From positions 14,351 to 78,350 of the forward strand of contig CAKPOA010000003.1 in NCBI GenBank assembly GCA_934169575.1: a DNA stretch of 64,000 nt. Reading direction: 5' to 3'. This DNA comes from an uncultured Clostridia bacterium (GTDB taxonomy: Bacteria > Bacillota > Clostridia > TANB77 > CAG-508). The translations under genes were made by a program, and so were the position numbers. This document shows positions 32,873-42,535 of the stretch, piece by piece. Position 1 is the first letter of the stretch; every line of letters begins with the position of its first letter. Under the pieces are notes generated by a model. The model saw only the letters and a program-made list of their open reading frames with translations, was not told where the DNA came from and did not search any database.

Positions 32873-33676
32873 ATGACTGATAAAGAATTATTACAAGAAT
32901 ATAAAAATCAAGATGATAGATTGTTTGTTGCAAAAGTTTTAGATAAAATAAATTTTGTAAAAACTAAGAACAAGATACAATATACAGATTTTTTAAACTT
33001 ATATGAACAAGAAATGTGCCTAAATATAATGAAAAAATTAAATATAAATAAATTTTATTTTTTTGGTGGAGAAGAAAATACTGAACGAAAAATATTAGCA
33101 ATTTATCCTGAAAAGTTAACTGAGGAAATGTCAAGAAAAAATGATGCAAATGTAATTAATATAATTAGAATTGAATTGCCAAAAGAACAAAAAGGTGAAT
33201 ATAGTCATAGAGATTATTTAGGTGGAATTATGAAACTTGGAATTGAAAGAGAAAAAATTGGAGACATTATTACAAATGACTTCGGAGCAGATATAATTGT
33301 AAAAAATGAAATAACAAATTTTTTAGTCCAAAATCTTTCTTCTTTAACAAGGTTTCAATCTGCTGAAATTTCTGTTGTTGATTTGTCTGAAATAAAAGAT
33401 GTTCAAGTATCTAAATTGGAATTATCTGCTGTAGTTATTTCTTTAAGACTGGATAATATTGTGGCTGTTCTTTCCAGAACTTCTAGAAATAAGGCTCTTG
33501 ATATTATTTCTCAAGAGAGAGTTTTCCTGAATTTTAAATTGGAAACAAAATCTTCTAAACAGGTTAAAGTTGGCGATTGTATTACTATTAGAGGGAAAGG
33601 GAGATTTGAATTTAAAGAGATTTCTGGTAATACTCGTAAAGGAAGATATGTTGTTAAATTTGATAAATATGTGTAA
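32873..33676 (+). CDS. ylmH: YlmH-like S4-domain RNA-binding protein
   Basis: 267 residues. The central block SHRDYLGGIMKLGIEREKIGDII is the family's most conserved stretch, and a C-terminal S4 domain (about 185-255) contains SRTSRNKALDIISQERVFLNF and VGDCITIRGKGRFEF. In Firmicutes YlmH is an S4 protein linked to cell division and ribosome-associated quality control; it usually sits in the sepF-ylmG-divIVA cluster but here stands alone after clpX. Its ribosome binding site is GGAAGGA. Confidence 0.85.
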   Translation: MTDKELLQEYKNQDDRLFVAKVLDKINFVKTKNKIQYTDFLNLYEQEMCLNIMKKLNINKFYFFGGEENTERKILAIYPEKLTEEMSRKNDANVINIIRIELPKEQKGEYSHRDYLGGIMKLGIEREKIGDIITNDFGADIIVKNEITNFLVQNLSSLTRFQSAEISVVDLSEIKDVQVSKLELSAVVISLRLDNIVAVLSRTSRNKALDIISQERVFLNFKLETKSSKQVKVGDCITIRGKGRFEFKEISGNTRKGRYVVKFDKYV

Positions 33677-33700
33677 ACAAAAAAATGTTTGTAAAAACTC

Positions 33701-33728
33701 TTGACAAATAAAAATAATGATGTATAAT
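33701..33728 (+). promoter_or_regulatory. recN promoter
   Basis: Perfect TTGACA (33701-33706) and TATAAT (33723-33728) with a 16-nt spacer, 35 bp before the recN start. No clear LexA box is seen around it. Confidence 0.75.
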
Positions 33729-33763
33729 ATTAATACCAAACAAAAGTTTACGGAGGTATTGAT

Positions 33764-35392
33764 ATGATAACAAATTTGCATATAAAAAATATAGGAATAA
33801 TAGGAGAGATTGAAATAGATTTTAATACAGGATTAAATGTATTAACAGGAGAAACTGGAGCTGGAAAGTCTTTAATAATAGGGGCATTAGGAATAATATC
33901 AGGAGGAAGATTTTCAAAAGAAATGATAAGAAATGGAGAAAATAATTCATATATAGAAATATGTATGTATGAACCTGAAAATGAAAATGCTATTGATGGA
34001 AATATTATTATATCAAGAGAAATAAATTTAAATGGAAGAAATATGTGCAAAATAAATGGAAGAATGGTAACTGTTAATGAATTAAAAGATTTTATGAGTG
34101 ATTTTCTTGAAATACACGGACAAAATGCTAATCAAAATCTATTAAATTCAAAATATCATATAAAATATTTAGATGAATATATAGGAAAAGATGTAGAAGA
34201 ACTAAAACAAAAATATTATGTGTTATATCAAAAATATAATGAAATTAAAATACATTTAAAAGAAAATTTAGGAGATGAAAAAGAAAGGCAAAGAAAAATA
34301 GATCTATTAAATTATCAAATAAATGAAATAGAAAATGCTTGCTTAAAAAATGGAGAAGAAGAAGAACTTGAAGAAAAAAGAAAGTTAATGATGAATGTAG
34401 AAAAAATAGAGAAAAATTTACATGAAGCACATATGTCTGTAGGAGAAAATACAATTGATTTTTTAAGCTCAGGAATTAGGGCATTAGAAAAAATTGAACA
34501 AATAGATACAAAATATGAAGATATTGCAAATAGGTTGAAGAGTGTATATTATGAAATACAAGAAATATCAAGAGATATAGCATATTATAAAGATGAAGTA
34601 TATTTTGATGAACAAGAAAGAAATGATGTTGAAACAAGGCTTGATTTAATATATTCTTTAAAAAGAAAATATGGAAATACAATAGAAGAAATCTTAGAAT
34701 ATTGTAGACAAGTAAAAGATGAAGTATATAGAATTGAAAATCTTGAAGATAGTATTAATAAATTAAAAAAAGAACAAAAAGATTTAGAAGAAAATATGGA
34801 GATTATTGCAAAACAAATAAATCAATTAAGAAAAGAAAAAGGTGGTATATTAAGTAAACAAATTAACCAAAATTTGCAAGAGTTAGAAATGAAAAATGCA
34901 AAAGTAAATATTTGTGTTGAATATCAACCAGAATTTTTTGAAAATGGGAAAGATAAAGTTAATATAAATATTACAACAAATGTTGGTGAGGAAGAAAAAG
35001 AGCTTAGCAAAATTGCATCAGGTGGTGAAATGTCAAGAATAATGCTTGCAATAAAAACTGTTCTTGCATCTTCAGATGAAATGCCAATATTAGTATTTGA
35101 TGAAATAGATACAGGTATTAGTGGAAAAGCTGCAAATTCTGTTGCAGAAAAATTAAGCGAGATTTCTAAAAAACATCAAGTTTTATGTATTTCTCATTTA
35201 CCTAATATTGCTGCACTTGGAGATTATAATTATTTTATAAGTAAAAAAATAAAAAATAATAGAACTAATACTAGTATTAAGTTATTAAATGAAAATGAAA
35301 TTATAAAAGAAATTGCAAGAATTTCTTCTGGTGAAGTAAATGATACAACAATAAAATATGCTACAGAACTTAGAAATAAAAAAGTAAGTTAG
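33764..35392 (+). CDS. recN: DNA repair protein RecN
   Basis: SMC-like ATPase for double-strand-break repair, 542 aa (slightly short of the ~555-575 usual length). Walker A GETGAGKSLIIGAL (about residues 30-43), central coiled coils, ABC-type signature ASGGEMSRIMLAI and Walker B ILVFDEIDTGISG are intact, followed by QVLCISHLPNIA. The start has GGAGG 6 nt upstream. It is not next to argR/ahrC as in many Firmicutes. Confidence 0.95.
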   Translation: MITNLHIKNIGIIGEIEIDFNTGLNVLTGETGAGKSLIIGALGIISGGRFSKEMIRNGENNSYIEICMYEPENENAIDGNIIISREINLNGRNMCKINGRMVTVNELKDFMSDFLEIHGQNANQNLLNSKYHIKYLDEYIGKDVEELKQKYYVLYQKYNEIKIHLKENLGDEKERQRKIDLLNYQINEIENACLKNGEEEELEEKRKLMMNVEKIEKNLHEAHMSVGENTIDFLSSGIRALEKIEQIDTKYEDIANRLKSVYYEIQEISRDIAYYKDEVYFDEQERNDVETRLDLIYSLKRKYGNTIEEILEYCRQVKDEVYRIENLEDSINKLKKEQKDLEENMEIIAKQINQLRKEKGGILSKQINQNLQELEMKNAKVNICVEYQPEFFENGKDKVNINITTNVGEEEKELSKIASGGEMSRIMLAIKTVLASSDEMPILVFDEIDTGISGKAANSVAEKLSEISKKHQVLCISHLPNIAALGDYNYFISKKIKNNRTNTSIKLLNENEIIKEIARISSGEVNDTTIKYATELRNKKVS

Positions 35393-35454
35393 AATAATAT
35401 TGTTATCAAATGTGCAAATGTGGCCAAAAATCAAAAAAATATTAAAACATTATG

Positions 35455-35483
35455 TTGATAAATGCTGGAAAATATGGTAAAAT
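35455..35483 (+). promoter_or_regulatory. dxs promoter
   Basis: TTGATA (35455-35460), a 17-nt spacer, TAAAAT (35478-35483) with extended TGG; 35 bp before the dxs ATG. Confidence 0.6.
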
Positions 35484-35518
35484 ATTGGAAAACTTAATTG
35501 TAAAGGAATGTGACTATT

Positions 35519-37402
35519 ATGTTGGAAGAAATAAATAATGCAGAAGATTTGAAAAAATTAAATTTAGGACAAAAAAACATTTTAGCACAAGAGATAAGGG
35601 AATATATAATAAAAACAGTATCAGAAAATGGAGGACATTTAGCATCAAATTTAGGTGTAGTTGAATTAACTATTGCACTCCATGATGTATTTGATATAGG
35701 AAAAGACAAAATAGTATGGGACGTAGGTCATCAGACATATGTTCATAAAATACTAACAGGAAGAAAAGAAAAACTAAAAACATTAAGAAAACTTAATGGT
35801 ATTGCAGGTTTTCCAAAAACAAGTGAGAATGAAGCAGATTGTTTTAATACAGGTCATAGTAGTACATCAATTTCTGCCGCAATGGGTATGGCTGTTGCAA
35901 GAGATTTAAAAGGTGGAAACAATTCTGTTATTGCTGTTATTGGTGATGGTGCATTAACAGGAGGAATGGCATTAGAAGCTTTAAATCATGCTGGAAGTAT
36001 GAAAACTAAAATGATAGTAATTTTAAATGATAATGAAATGAGTATATCTAAAAATATTGGCGGAGTAAATCTATTATTAAGTAAATTAAGATCAAGAAAA
36101 ATATATACAAGATCTAATCAATCTGGAAGAAAAATAATAGAAAGTATCCCTAAAGTTGGTGAATTTACTGTTAAAGTAGTAAGAAGACTTAAAAAAAGTA
36201 TAAAACAATTAATTATACCAAAAATGTTTTTTGAAGATATTGGTTTTAAGTATCTAGGACCTGTAGATGGGCATAATATAGAAGATTTAGAATATTTATT
36301 ATCAAGAGCAAAAGAGCTTGATGAACCTGTACTTATACATGTATTAACTAAAAAAGGAAAAGGCTATAAATTTGCTGAAGAAAATCCAGATATCTATCAT
36401 AGTATATCAAGTTTTGATATAGAAACAGGAAAGCCTAAAAAAAGTAAAAAAATAGATTATTCAGCTGTATTTGGAAAAAAAATAATTGAGCTTGCAGAAA
36501 ATAACAATAAAATAGTTGCAATCACAGCTGCTATGAGAGATGGAACAGGATTAAAGGAATTTTCCCAAAAATATCCTAAAAGATTTTTTGATGTTGGAAT
36601 TGCTGAACAACATGCTTTAACTTTTGCAGCAGGACTTGCAAAAGAAGGAATGATACCATTTGTACCAATTTATTCATCATTTTATCAAAGAGCATATGAT
36701 CAAGTAATACATGATATTTGTTTGCAAAATTTACCTGTAATAATGTGTGTAGATAGAGCTGGAATTGTAGGAAGTGATGGAGAAACACACCAAGGTTTAT
36801 ATGATATGGCATTTTTCAATTTAATACCTAATATTACCATAATGGCACCAAAAGATTTTAAAGAATTAGAAAAAATGATGGAATATGCTATTACTTTAAA
36901 AAGACCAGTGGTTATAAGATATCCAAGAGGTGGAGAAAGTAATTTTAAATTTACTAAATGTCAAGACATTCAATTAAAAAAAGCTGAAATTTTAAGAAAA
37001 GGAAGAGATGCCACAATTATTGCTATTGGTAAAACTGTTTCAAAAGCAATGGAAGTTGCAAATATTTTGAAAAAAGATCATATAAATGTTGAGGTTATAA
37101 ATGCTAGGTTTTTAAAACCAATTGATAATTATAAAATTATGAATTCAATTTACAGAACAAATTTTGTAATTACAATTGAAGATGGAACAAGTATTGGTGG
37201 TTTAGGAACTACTATAAAGAGTTTAATTCAAGATAAAAATGTAAAAAATGTTGTACATAAAAGTTTTGCATACCCTGATAAATTTATTCAGCATGGTACA
37301 CCAGAAGAACTGGAAAAATTATATGGGCTTGATGCACAAAGTATTGCTAAATATATAAAATATAAAATTAATTTAAAAAATAAAAAGTATAAATTATCAT
37401 AA
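35519..37402 (+). CDS. dxs: 1-deoxy-D-xylulose-5-phosphate synthase
   Basis: Thiamine-diphosphate enzyme making DXP from pyruvate and glyceraldehyde 3-phosphate, the entry to the MEP isoprenoid pathway. About 627 aa. GHSSTSISAAMGMAVARD, the ThDP/Mg motif GDGALTGGMALEALNHAG with NDNEMSIS, and the transketolase C-terminal halves (DVGIAEQHALTFAAG) are all present. The ATG at 35519 is chosen; the GTG at 35510 is only 2 nt from AAAGGA. Confidence 0.96.
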   Translation: MLEEINNAEDLKKLNLGQKNILAQEIREYIIKTVSENGGHLASNLGVVELTIALHDVFDIGKDKIVWDVGHQTYVHKILTGRKEKLKTLRKLNGIAGFPKTSENEADCFNTGHSSTSISAAMGMAVARDLKGGNNSVIAVIGDGALTGGMALEALNHAGSMKTKMIVILNDNEMSISKNIGGVNLLLSKLRSRKIYTRSNQSGRKIIESIPKVGEFTVKVVRRLKKSIKQLIIPKMFFEDIGFKYLGPVDGHNIEDLEYLLSRAKELDEPVLIHVLTKKGKGYKFAEENPDIYHSISSFDIETGKPKKSKKIDYSAVFGKKIIELAENNNKIVAITAAMRDGTGLKEFSQKYPKRFFDVGIAEQHALTFAAGLAKEGMIPFVPIYSSFYQRAYDQVIHDICLQNLPVIMCVDRAGIVGSDGETHQGLYDMAFFNLIPNITIMAPKDFKELEKMMEYAITLKRPVVIRYPRGGESNFKFTKCQDIQLKKAEILRKGRDATIIAIGKTVSKAMEVANILKKDHINVEVINARFLKPIDNYKIMNSIYRTNFVITIEDGTSIGGLGTTIKSLIQDKNVKNVVHKSFAYPDKFIQHGTPEELEKLYGLDAQSIAKYIKYKINLKNKKYKLS

Positions 37403-37445
37403 TTTGGAAAAAATAATATTATACACTTTAAGAAAGGTGATAATA

Positions 37446-38069
37446 TTGTTTTTTTTATATATTTTTATAGTGATTTTAATTCTGACAATGTTAATATTAT
37501 TTTCTACAATAAAATTTGAATTTAATGATATTTTGATAAGTTTTCCTAAAAAAAATGGAAAATATATAAATAAGCAAAATAATGTAATTTTACAATTCTT
37601 TTTATTTGGAAAAATAAAGCTTTTTGCTAAAAATTTAAGTAATGTAAAAGTTGATGAAGAAAAATTTAACAAACAAATAAACAAAATAAGAAAAATAATG
37701 AAAGAAAAGAAATTAAAAAATATTGAGTTAACAAAAAATTTAAAATTATTAGATGTAAAATTAGAAAAAATGAATTTAAAAATTTTTTTAGGAGTAGAAG
37801 ATGCAGCAATTACAGCTGTATTAATTGGAATTGTTTCAGGATTTGTAGCAATCTTACTTGGTAGTAAAATGAATGATTTAAGTAAACAAAAATATTTTGT
37901 AGAACCTGTTTATAATAACAAAAATATTTTAAATATAAAATTTGATGGTATAATTGCAATCAATATTAGACATATTATTATTATGATATTTAAAATTTTA
38001 ACAAAAAGAAAGGAGAAGAAAAATGGCAGAACATCCTATAGAAGGTCTTATGTTTACAGCAATGAATAG
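37446..38069 (+). CDS. DUF2953-like membrane protein
   Basis: About 207 residues with an N-terminal membrane segment and another at about 125-145 (ITAVLIGIVSGFVAILLG). The stretch LKLLDVKLEKMNLKIFLGVEDAAITA matches the DUF2953 pattern found beside ytfJ in sporulating Firmicutes. The start is taken as TTG 37446, 8 nt after AAAGG; an in-frame TTG at 37404 lacks a binding site. Its 3' end overlaps the ytfJ start by 47 bp, so the two are co-translated. Confidence 0.7.
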   Translation: MFFLYIFIVILILTMLILFSTIKFEFNDILISFPKKNGKYINKQNNVILQFFLFGKIKLFAKNLSNVKVDEEKFNKQINKIRKIMKEKKLKNIELTKNLKLLDVKLEKMNLKIFLGVEDAAITAVLIGIVSGFVAILLGSKMNDLSKQKYFVEPVYNNKNILNIKFDGIIAINIRHIIIMIFKILTKRKEKKNGRTSYRRSYVYSNE

Positions 38070-38526
38070 CATAAAAGACATGATTGATGTAAATACAATA
38101 ATTGGTGATCCAATACAAGCATCAAATGGAATTGTTGTAATCCCAATATCTAAGGTTTCATTTGGATTTGCAGCAGGAGGTAGTGAATTTAAAGGAGAAA
38201 CAGTTGACGAATATAATAAAAAAGATAAAGATGAACAAATACAATATAGATTACCATTTGGCGGTGGTGCTGGAGCAGGAGTAAGTATATCACCTGTAGC
38301 TTTTTTAGTAATACAAGGAAATGTTGTTAAATTGATGCCTGTAAACCATTCGACATCTTTTGACAGATTATTAGACTATATACCGGATTTATTTGAAAAA
38401 TTAAATAATACAATGAATACTTGCATGCAAAACAAAAAAGATGCAACTGATAAAATTATAAATCAGATGCAAAAAAAGTGTGAAAAAGAAATTAAGAAAG
38501 ATGAAAAAATTGAAAATGAAGATTAA
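38023..38526 (+). CDS. ytfJ: GerW/YtfJ family sporulation protein
   Basis: 167 residues. The family core is clear: HPIEGLMFTAMNSIKDMIDVNTIIGDPI, GIVVIPISKVSFGFAAGGSE, a Gly-rich FGGGAGAGVSISPVAFLVI and VKLMPVNH. In B. subtilis the homologue is made in the forespore and is needed for normal germination. The C-terminal ~40 residues are charged and less conserved. GGAGAAG precedes the ATG inside the end of the upstream gene. Confidence 0.92.
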   Translation: MAEHPIEGLMFTAMNSIKDMIDVNTIIGDPIQASNGIVVIPISKVSFGFAAGGSEFKGETVDEYNKKDKDEQIQYRLPFGGGAGAGVSISPVAFLVIQGNVVKLMPVNHSTSFDRLLDYIPDLFEKLNNTMNTCMQNKKDATDKIINQMQKKCEKEIKKDEKIENED

Positions 38527-38554
38527 AAATACAGTATTTTTTACTGTATTTTTT
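38526..38554 (+). terminator. Intrinsic terminator after ytfJ
   Basis: Perfect 11-bp stem (38526-38536 with 38542-38552), 5-nt T loop and trailing T-run. Confidence 0.8.
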
Positions 38555-38563
38555 GTATTTATC

Positions 38564-38592
38564 TTGATTTATAATTTTAGTTGTGGTATATT
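38564..38592 (+). promoter_or_regulatory. rpe promoter
   Basis: TTGATT (38564-38569), a 17-nt spacer, TATATT (38587-38592) with extended TGG, 27 bp before the ATG. Confidence 0.5.
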
Positions 38593-38619
38593 TCAATACG
38601 GGAAAGGAACGTGATAAAT

Positions 38620-39279
38620 ATGATTGAAATATCAACATCAATATTAAATATGGAAAATGGGAAAGAAGCAGAAACAATATTTAATTTAGAAAAAGCACAT
38701 ACAGATTATTTTCATATAGATGTAATGGACGGGAAATTTGTTTCAAAGAACACATATGATAAAATGTTAGAAAATAGTGGATATATAAAAAGAATATCAA
38801 ATTTACCAATTGATGTTCATTTAATGGTTGAAGATGTAAAAAGTGCAATAAATGATTTTTTTAGTATTGAACCAAATATAATAACATTTCATTTAGAGGC
38901 TTGTAAAAATAACAATGAGGTATTTGAAAATATTAATTTAATAAAACAAAATAATTGTCGAGTTGGAATAGCAATAAAGCCTGATACAAAAATTGATGAG
39001 ATATATGAATTTTTGCCATATATACATATGTGTTTGGTAATGACTGTAGAACCAGGAAAAGGTGGACAAACATTAATTACGGATATGATAGATAAAATTA
39101 GCAAGTTAAAAAATTATGTTACGAAAAATAAATTAGATATTGATATTGAGGCAGATGGAGGAATTAATTTAAAAACATATGAAAAAGTGAAAAATGCTGG
39201 TGCAAATATTTTAGTTTCAGGGACAGCTATTCTTATGGCAAAAGATTTTAAAATAATTATAGATGAATTAAAAAAATAA
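38620..39279 (+). CDS. rpe: Ribulose-phosphate 3-epimerase
   Basis: TIM-barrel epimerase interconverting ribulose 5-phosphate and xylulose 5-phosphate. About 219 aa. The metal and catalytic motifs are present: FHIDVMDGKF (His and first Asp), DVHLMV (His), MTVEPGKGGQ (phosphate loop) and IEADGGIN (catalytic Asp). The usual AGSAIF end motif is SGTAI. The ATG at 38620 gives the normal N-terminus; earlier in-frame starts lack spacing from AAAGGA. It is a single gene rather than in the usual prpC-prkC-rsgA-rpe cluster. Confidence 0.93.
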   Translation: MIEISTSILNMENGKEAETIFNLEKAHTDYFHIDVMDGKFVSKNTYDKMLENSGYIKRISNLPIDVHLMVEDVKSAINDFFSIEPNIITFHLEACKNNNEVFENINLIKQNNCRVGIAIKPDTKIDEIYEFLPYIHMCLVMTVEPGKGGQTLITDMIDKISKLKNYVTKNKLDIDIEADGGINLKTYEKVKNAGANILVSGTAILMAKDFKIIIDELKK

Positions 39280-39290
39280 TTAAAATATAC

Positions 39291-39319
39291 TTGATAAAAA
39301 TATATTAATTGTATATAAT
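39291..39319 (+). promoter_or_regulatory. Promoter of the LonB-like protease gene
   Basis: TTGATA (39291-39296), a 17-nt spacer, perfect TATAAT (39314-39319), 38 bp before the ATG. No CIRCE or CtsR site was seen nearby. Confidence 0.7.
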
Positions 39320-39357
39320 ACAATAAAAGAATAAGAAAAGAAAGATGGAGGTAACCA

Positions 39358-41742
39358 ATGAAGAACAAAAACGAAATCAGTTATAAAAACTTAAAAATGG
39401 TATGTGACCCAGAAATGTTTGGATTTGAAACAACAGAAAATTTGGAAACCATTACAACAGGAATAGGACAAGATAGGGGTATAAAAGCATTAGAATTTGG
39501 GTTAAATGTAGATGTAAAAGGATATAATATTTATGTTGAAGGACCAAGTGGTGTTGGTAAAACAATGTATACTTTAAATTATTTAAAGAAAATAGCTAAA
39601 AAGAGAAAAGCTCCACATGATTGGTGTTATATATATAATTTTGATAATCCAAATGAGCCAATAGCAGTTGATTTACCTGCTGGGCAAGGAAAAGAATTTA
39701 AGGAAAGTATGGATGGCTTTATAAAAGAAATAAAAAAAGATATAAAAGGTACTTTTGATAATGATGATTTTGAAAAAGAAAAAGCATTAATAAGACAAGA
39801 ATATGAGGCTAAAAGAGAAGTTTTAATGAATAAATTAAGTGAAGAAACTTTGAAATTTGGTTTTCAAGTTAAATCTGCACAAAATGGTATTTATATGATG
39901 CCAGTTTATGAAGGTAAAGCTTTAAAAGAAGAAGAATTTGATAAATTAGATGAAAATATAAAAAATGAGTATGAAGAAAAATCAAGTGTTGTTCAACAAA
40001 TGATTATGGAAGTTATAACACAAATAAAAACTATAGAAAGAGAATCAGATAATAAGATTTCTGAATGGCAATCTAATGTTGCTTTACTTACAGTAAATGT
40101 TCATATTAATTATTTGAAATCTAAATATAAAAGAAATAAAAAAATAAATACATTTTTAAATGCTGTTAAAAATGATGTATTAAAAAATGTTCCAAAGTTT
40201 CTTGAAGAAGATAATACTCAGCAACAAGTACAAGTTAATCCTTTACAACAAACACCAGATCCATGCTTAAATTATAGAGTAAATTTATTTGTTGATAATA
40301 GTAATTTAGAAGGTGCTCCAATTATTATGGATACAAATTATACTTATAGCAATATGTTTGGAAAATTAGAATATGAAAATTATTATGGTGCTTTAAAAAC
40401 AGATTATACAATGTTACAATCAGGGCTATTACAAAAAGCTAATGGTGGATATTTGGTATTACAAGCAAAAGATTTATTATTAAATCCAATATGTTATGAT
40501 ACTTTGAAAAAAGCTTTGAGAGTAAAAAAAACATCTATAGAAAATACAATGGATCAACGTTCATCAATGGTAATGGTTTCTCTAAAACCAGAGGCTATTC
40601 CACTTAATTTGAAAGTAATATTAATTGGTGATGCAAATATATATTATAATTTATTTTCATTAGATGAGGATTTTAGAAAATTATTTAAAATAAAAGTTGA
40701 ATGGGAAGATGAAGCACCTTTTAATAAAGATAATGCAAATAGGCTTGCAAGTATAATACACAGTTATTGTGTTCAAGAAAGTTTGCCGGAGTTAGATAAA
40801 TTTGCAGTTGCAAGATTAGTAGAATATTCATCTAAACTTGCTGGTGATCAACAAAAAATGTCTACATTATTTAATGATATATTTGTTATAGTTGGTGAGG
40901 CAGCAACATGGGCCAAAATGTCAAGATCTAAAATTGTTACAGAAAATTTTATTGAAAAAGCTTTAAAAGAAAGAAGAGAAAGAGTAAAAAAATATGATGA
41001 AAGATATGTTCAGATGATAAAAGAACAAAGTCTTTTAATTAATACAGATGGACAAAGAGTTGGTGAATTAAATGGTTTAACTGTAATGCAAATAGGTGAT
41101 TATACATTTGGTAAACCAGCTAAAATTACAGTAAATACTTATACTGGAAAACAAGGAATAATAAATATAGAAAGAGAAGTTGAACTTTCTGGTTCTACTC
41201 ATTCAAAAGGGGTACTTATTCTATCTGGATTTTTAGGTGAAAGATTTGCACAAGACATACCTCTTAGCTTAACCGCAAGTATTTGTTTTGAACAATTATA
41301 TAATGGGGTTGACGGTGATAGTGCATCTAGTACAGAACTTTATGGATTATTATCAAGTTTATCTGAAATTCCAATAAATCAAGCTATTGCGGTAACAGGT
41401 TCTGTAAACCAAAAAGGTGAAATACAACCAATTGGTGGTGTTAATGAAAAAATTGAAGGATATTTCCAAATTTGCAAAATAAGAGGTCTTGATGGTACAC
41501 ATGGTGTAATGATTCCAAAACAAAATGTTAAAAACTTACAATTATCAGATGAGATTGTTGAAAGTGTAAAAAATGGTTTATTTAAAATTTATGCAATTTC
41601 TACAATTGATGAGGGAATTGAAGTTTTAACAGGTGTTCCAGCAGGTAAGAAAGATAGAAATGGCAAGTTCCCTGCAGGTACAATTAATTATTTAGTTTAT
41701 GAAAAATTAAAAAAATATGGAGATGTAACCAGAAAGGAATAA
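39358..41742 (+). CDS. Lon-family ATP-dependent protease (LonB / YcbZ type)
   Basis: 794-residue AAA+ serine protease. Walker A is GPSGVGKT (62-69), a long helical insertion runs about residues 125-280, and the C-terminal S16 domain has the catalytic Ser-Lys pair S655 (DGDSASSTE) and K698 (NEKIEGY), with GSVNQKGEIQPIGGVNEK between. It lacks the N-terminal substrate-binding domain of classical LonA and resembles the E. coli YcbZ type. It is followed 4 bp later by a prepilin-like gene with no terminator between. Confidence 0.9.
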   Translation: MKNKNEISYKNLKMVCDPEMFGFETTENLETITTGIGQDRGIKALEFGLNVDVKGYNIYVEGPSGVGKTMYTLNYLKKIAKKRKAPHDWCYIYNFDNPNEPIAVDLPAGQGKEFKESMDGFIKEIKKDIKGTFDNDDFEKEKALIRQEYEAKREVLMNKLSEETLKFGFQVKSAQNGIYMMPVYEGKALKEEEFDKLDENIKNEYEEKSSVVQQMIMEVITQIKTIERESDNKISEWQSNVALLTVNVHINYLKSKYKRNKKINTFLNAVKNDVLKNVPKFLEEDNTQQQVQVNPLQQTPDPCLNYRVNLFVDNSNLEGAPIIMDTNYTYSNMFGKLEYENYYGALKTDYTMLQSGLLQKANGGYLVLQAKDLLLNPICYDTLKKALRVKKTSIENTMDQRSSMVMVSLKPEAIPLNLKVILIGDANIYYNLFSLDEDFRKLFKIKVEWEDEAPFNKDNANRLASIIHSYCVQESLPELDKFAVARLVEYSSKLAGDQQKMSTLFNDIFVIVGEAATWAKMSRSKIVTENFIEKALKERRERVKKYDERYVQMIKEQSLLINTDGQRVGELNGLTVMQIGDYTFGKPAKITVNTYTGKQGIINIEREVELSGSTHSKGVLILSGFLGERFAQDIPLSLTASICFEQLYNGVDGDSASSTELYGLLSSLSEIPINQAIAVTGSVNQKGEIQPIGGVNEKIEGYFQICKIRGLDGTHGVMIPKQNVKNLQLSDEIVESVKNGLFKIYAISTIDEGIEVLTGVPAGKKDRNGKFPAGTINYLVYEKLKKYGDVTRKE

Positions 41743-41745
41743 AAA

Positions 41746-42348
41746 ATGAATTTTAAAAGTAATAGAGGTATAACTTTAACAGCTTTAAGTGTTGCAGTAA
41801 TTATAATTTTGATATTAACATCAACTATATTGTATAAATCAAAAAATAAAATCGTAATGGAAAAATATGATAATTTATTAATTGATATTGATTCTATATC
41901 TGCAAAAATTGATGAATATTATAAAAACAATAATGAAGAGAATAATGATATACCAACGGTCTGCGGATATCTTAACAAAGAGAATTTAAATAGTTTAATA
42001 CAAAAGATTGCCACTAATAGAAAATGTGAACCTGCTAAATTTAATAATAGTATTTTAAACCCAAATGATTCAGATGAATATTATGTTATAAATTTGGAAG
42101 CACTAGATGGTTTAACTCTTAATTTTGGCTATGATTCTGAATATAAAAATATAAAATCATCAGGAAGTATATCATCTAATAATATAGAAAATGTGGAAAC
42201 AAAAATATATATAATTAATAAAGCAACTCATCAGATTTATTATCCTTATGGTGCTATTTTAGATGGTTTACTATACTGTACAAATGAATTTGGGCAAAGT
42301 GTAACAGAAGAACAATTTAATCCAAATAAATTCATAAAGAACAACTAA
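41746..42348 (+). CDS. Type IV prepilin-like protein
   Basis: 200 residues. It begins with six polar residues, then RGITLTALSVAVIIILILTST, a prepilin-type leader with G before the hydrophobic stretch, but Thr or Ala instead of the usual Glu at mature position 5. The remaining domain has an alpha helix and a beta-rich region (YYVINLEALDGLTLNFGYD) and two Cys that might pair. Many gut Clostridia encode proteins with a GITL-type start. It is co-transcribed with the LonB-like protease. No pilus assembly gene is adjacent; the pilus-like locus is 15 kb away. Confidence 0.65.
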   Translation: MNFKSNRGITLTALSVAVIIILILTSTILYKSKNKIVMEKYDNLLIDIDSISAKIDEYYKNNNEENNDIPTVCGYLNKENLNSLIQKIATNRKCEPAKFNNSILNPNDSDEYYVINLEALDGLTLNFGYDSEYKNIKSSGSISSNNIENVETKIYIINKATHQIYYPYGAILDGLLYCTNEFGQSVTEEQFNPNKFIKNN

Positions 42349-42435
42349 AGATAATGAACAATGCTATAATTATGATGAAAAGAAATGGTTAAATGTTGTG
42401 TGATAAGATAAAGTTTTTGAAAAAATAAAAATATA

Positions 42436-42467
42436 GATGTGGTGATTTTGCCACATCCTTTTATTTT
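42436..42467 (+). terminator. Intrinsic terminator after the prepilin-like gene
   Basis: 7-bp GC-rich stem GATGTGG with CCACATC, 8-nt loop, followed by CTTTTATTTT, 88 bp after the stop codon. The rest of the 187-bp gap before pgsA shows only a weak TTGACT promoter (42477). Confidence 0.7.
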
Positions 42468-42535
42468 GTATACCACTTGACTAAAAATAAAAAATATGAT
42501 AACTTATATGGTATGAAAGGGAAAATAAGGTAAAT

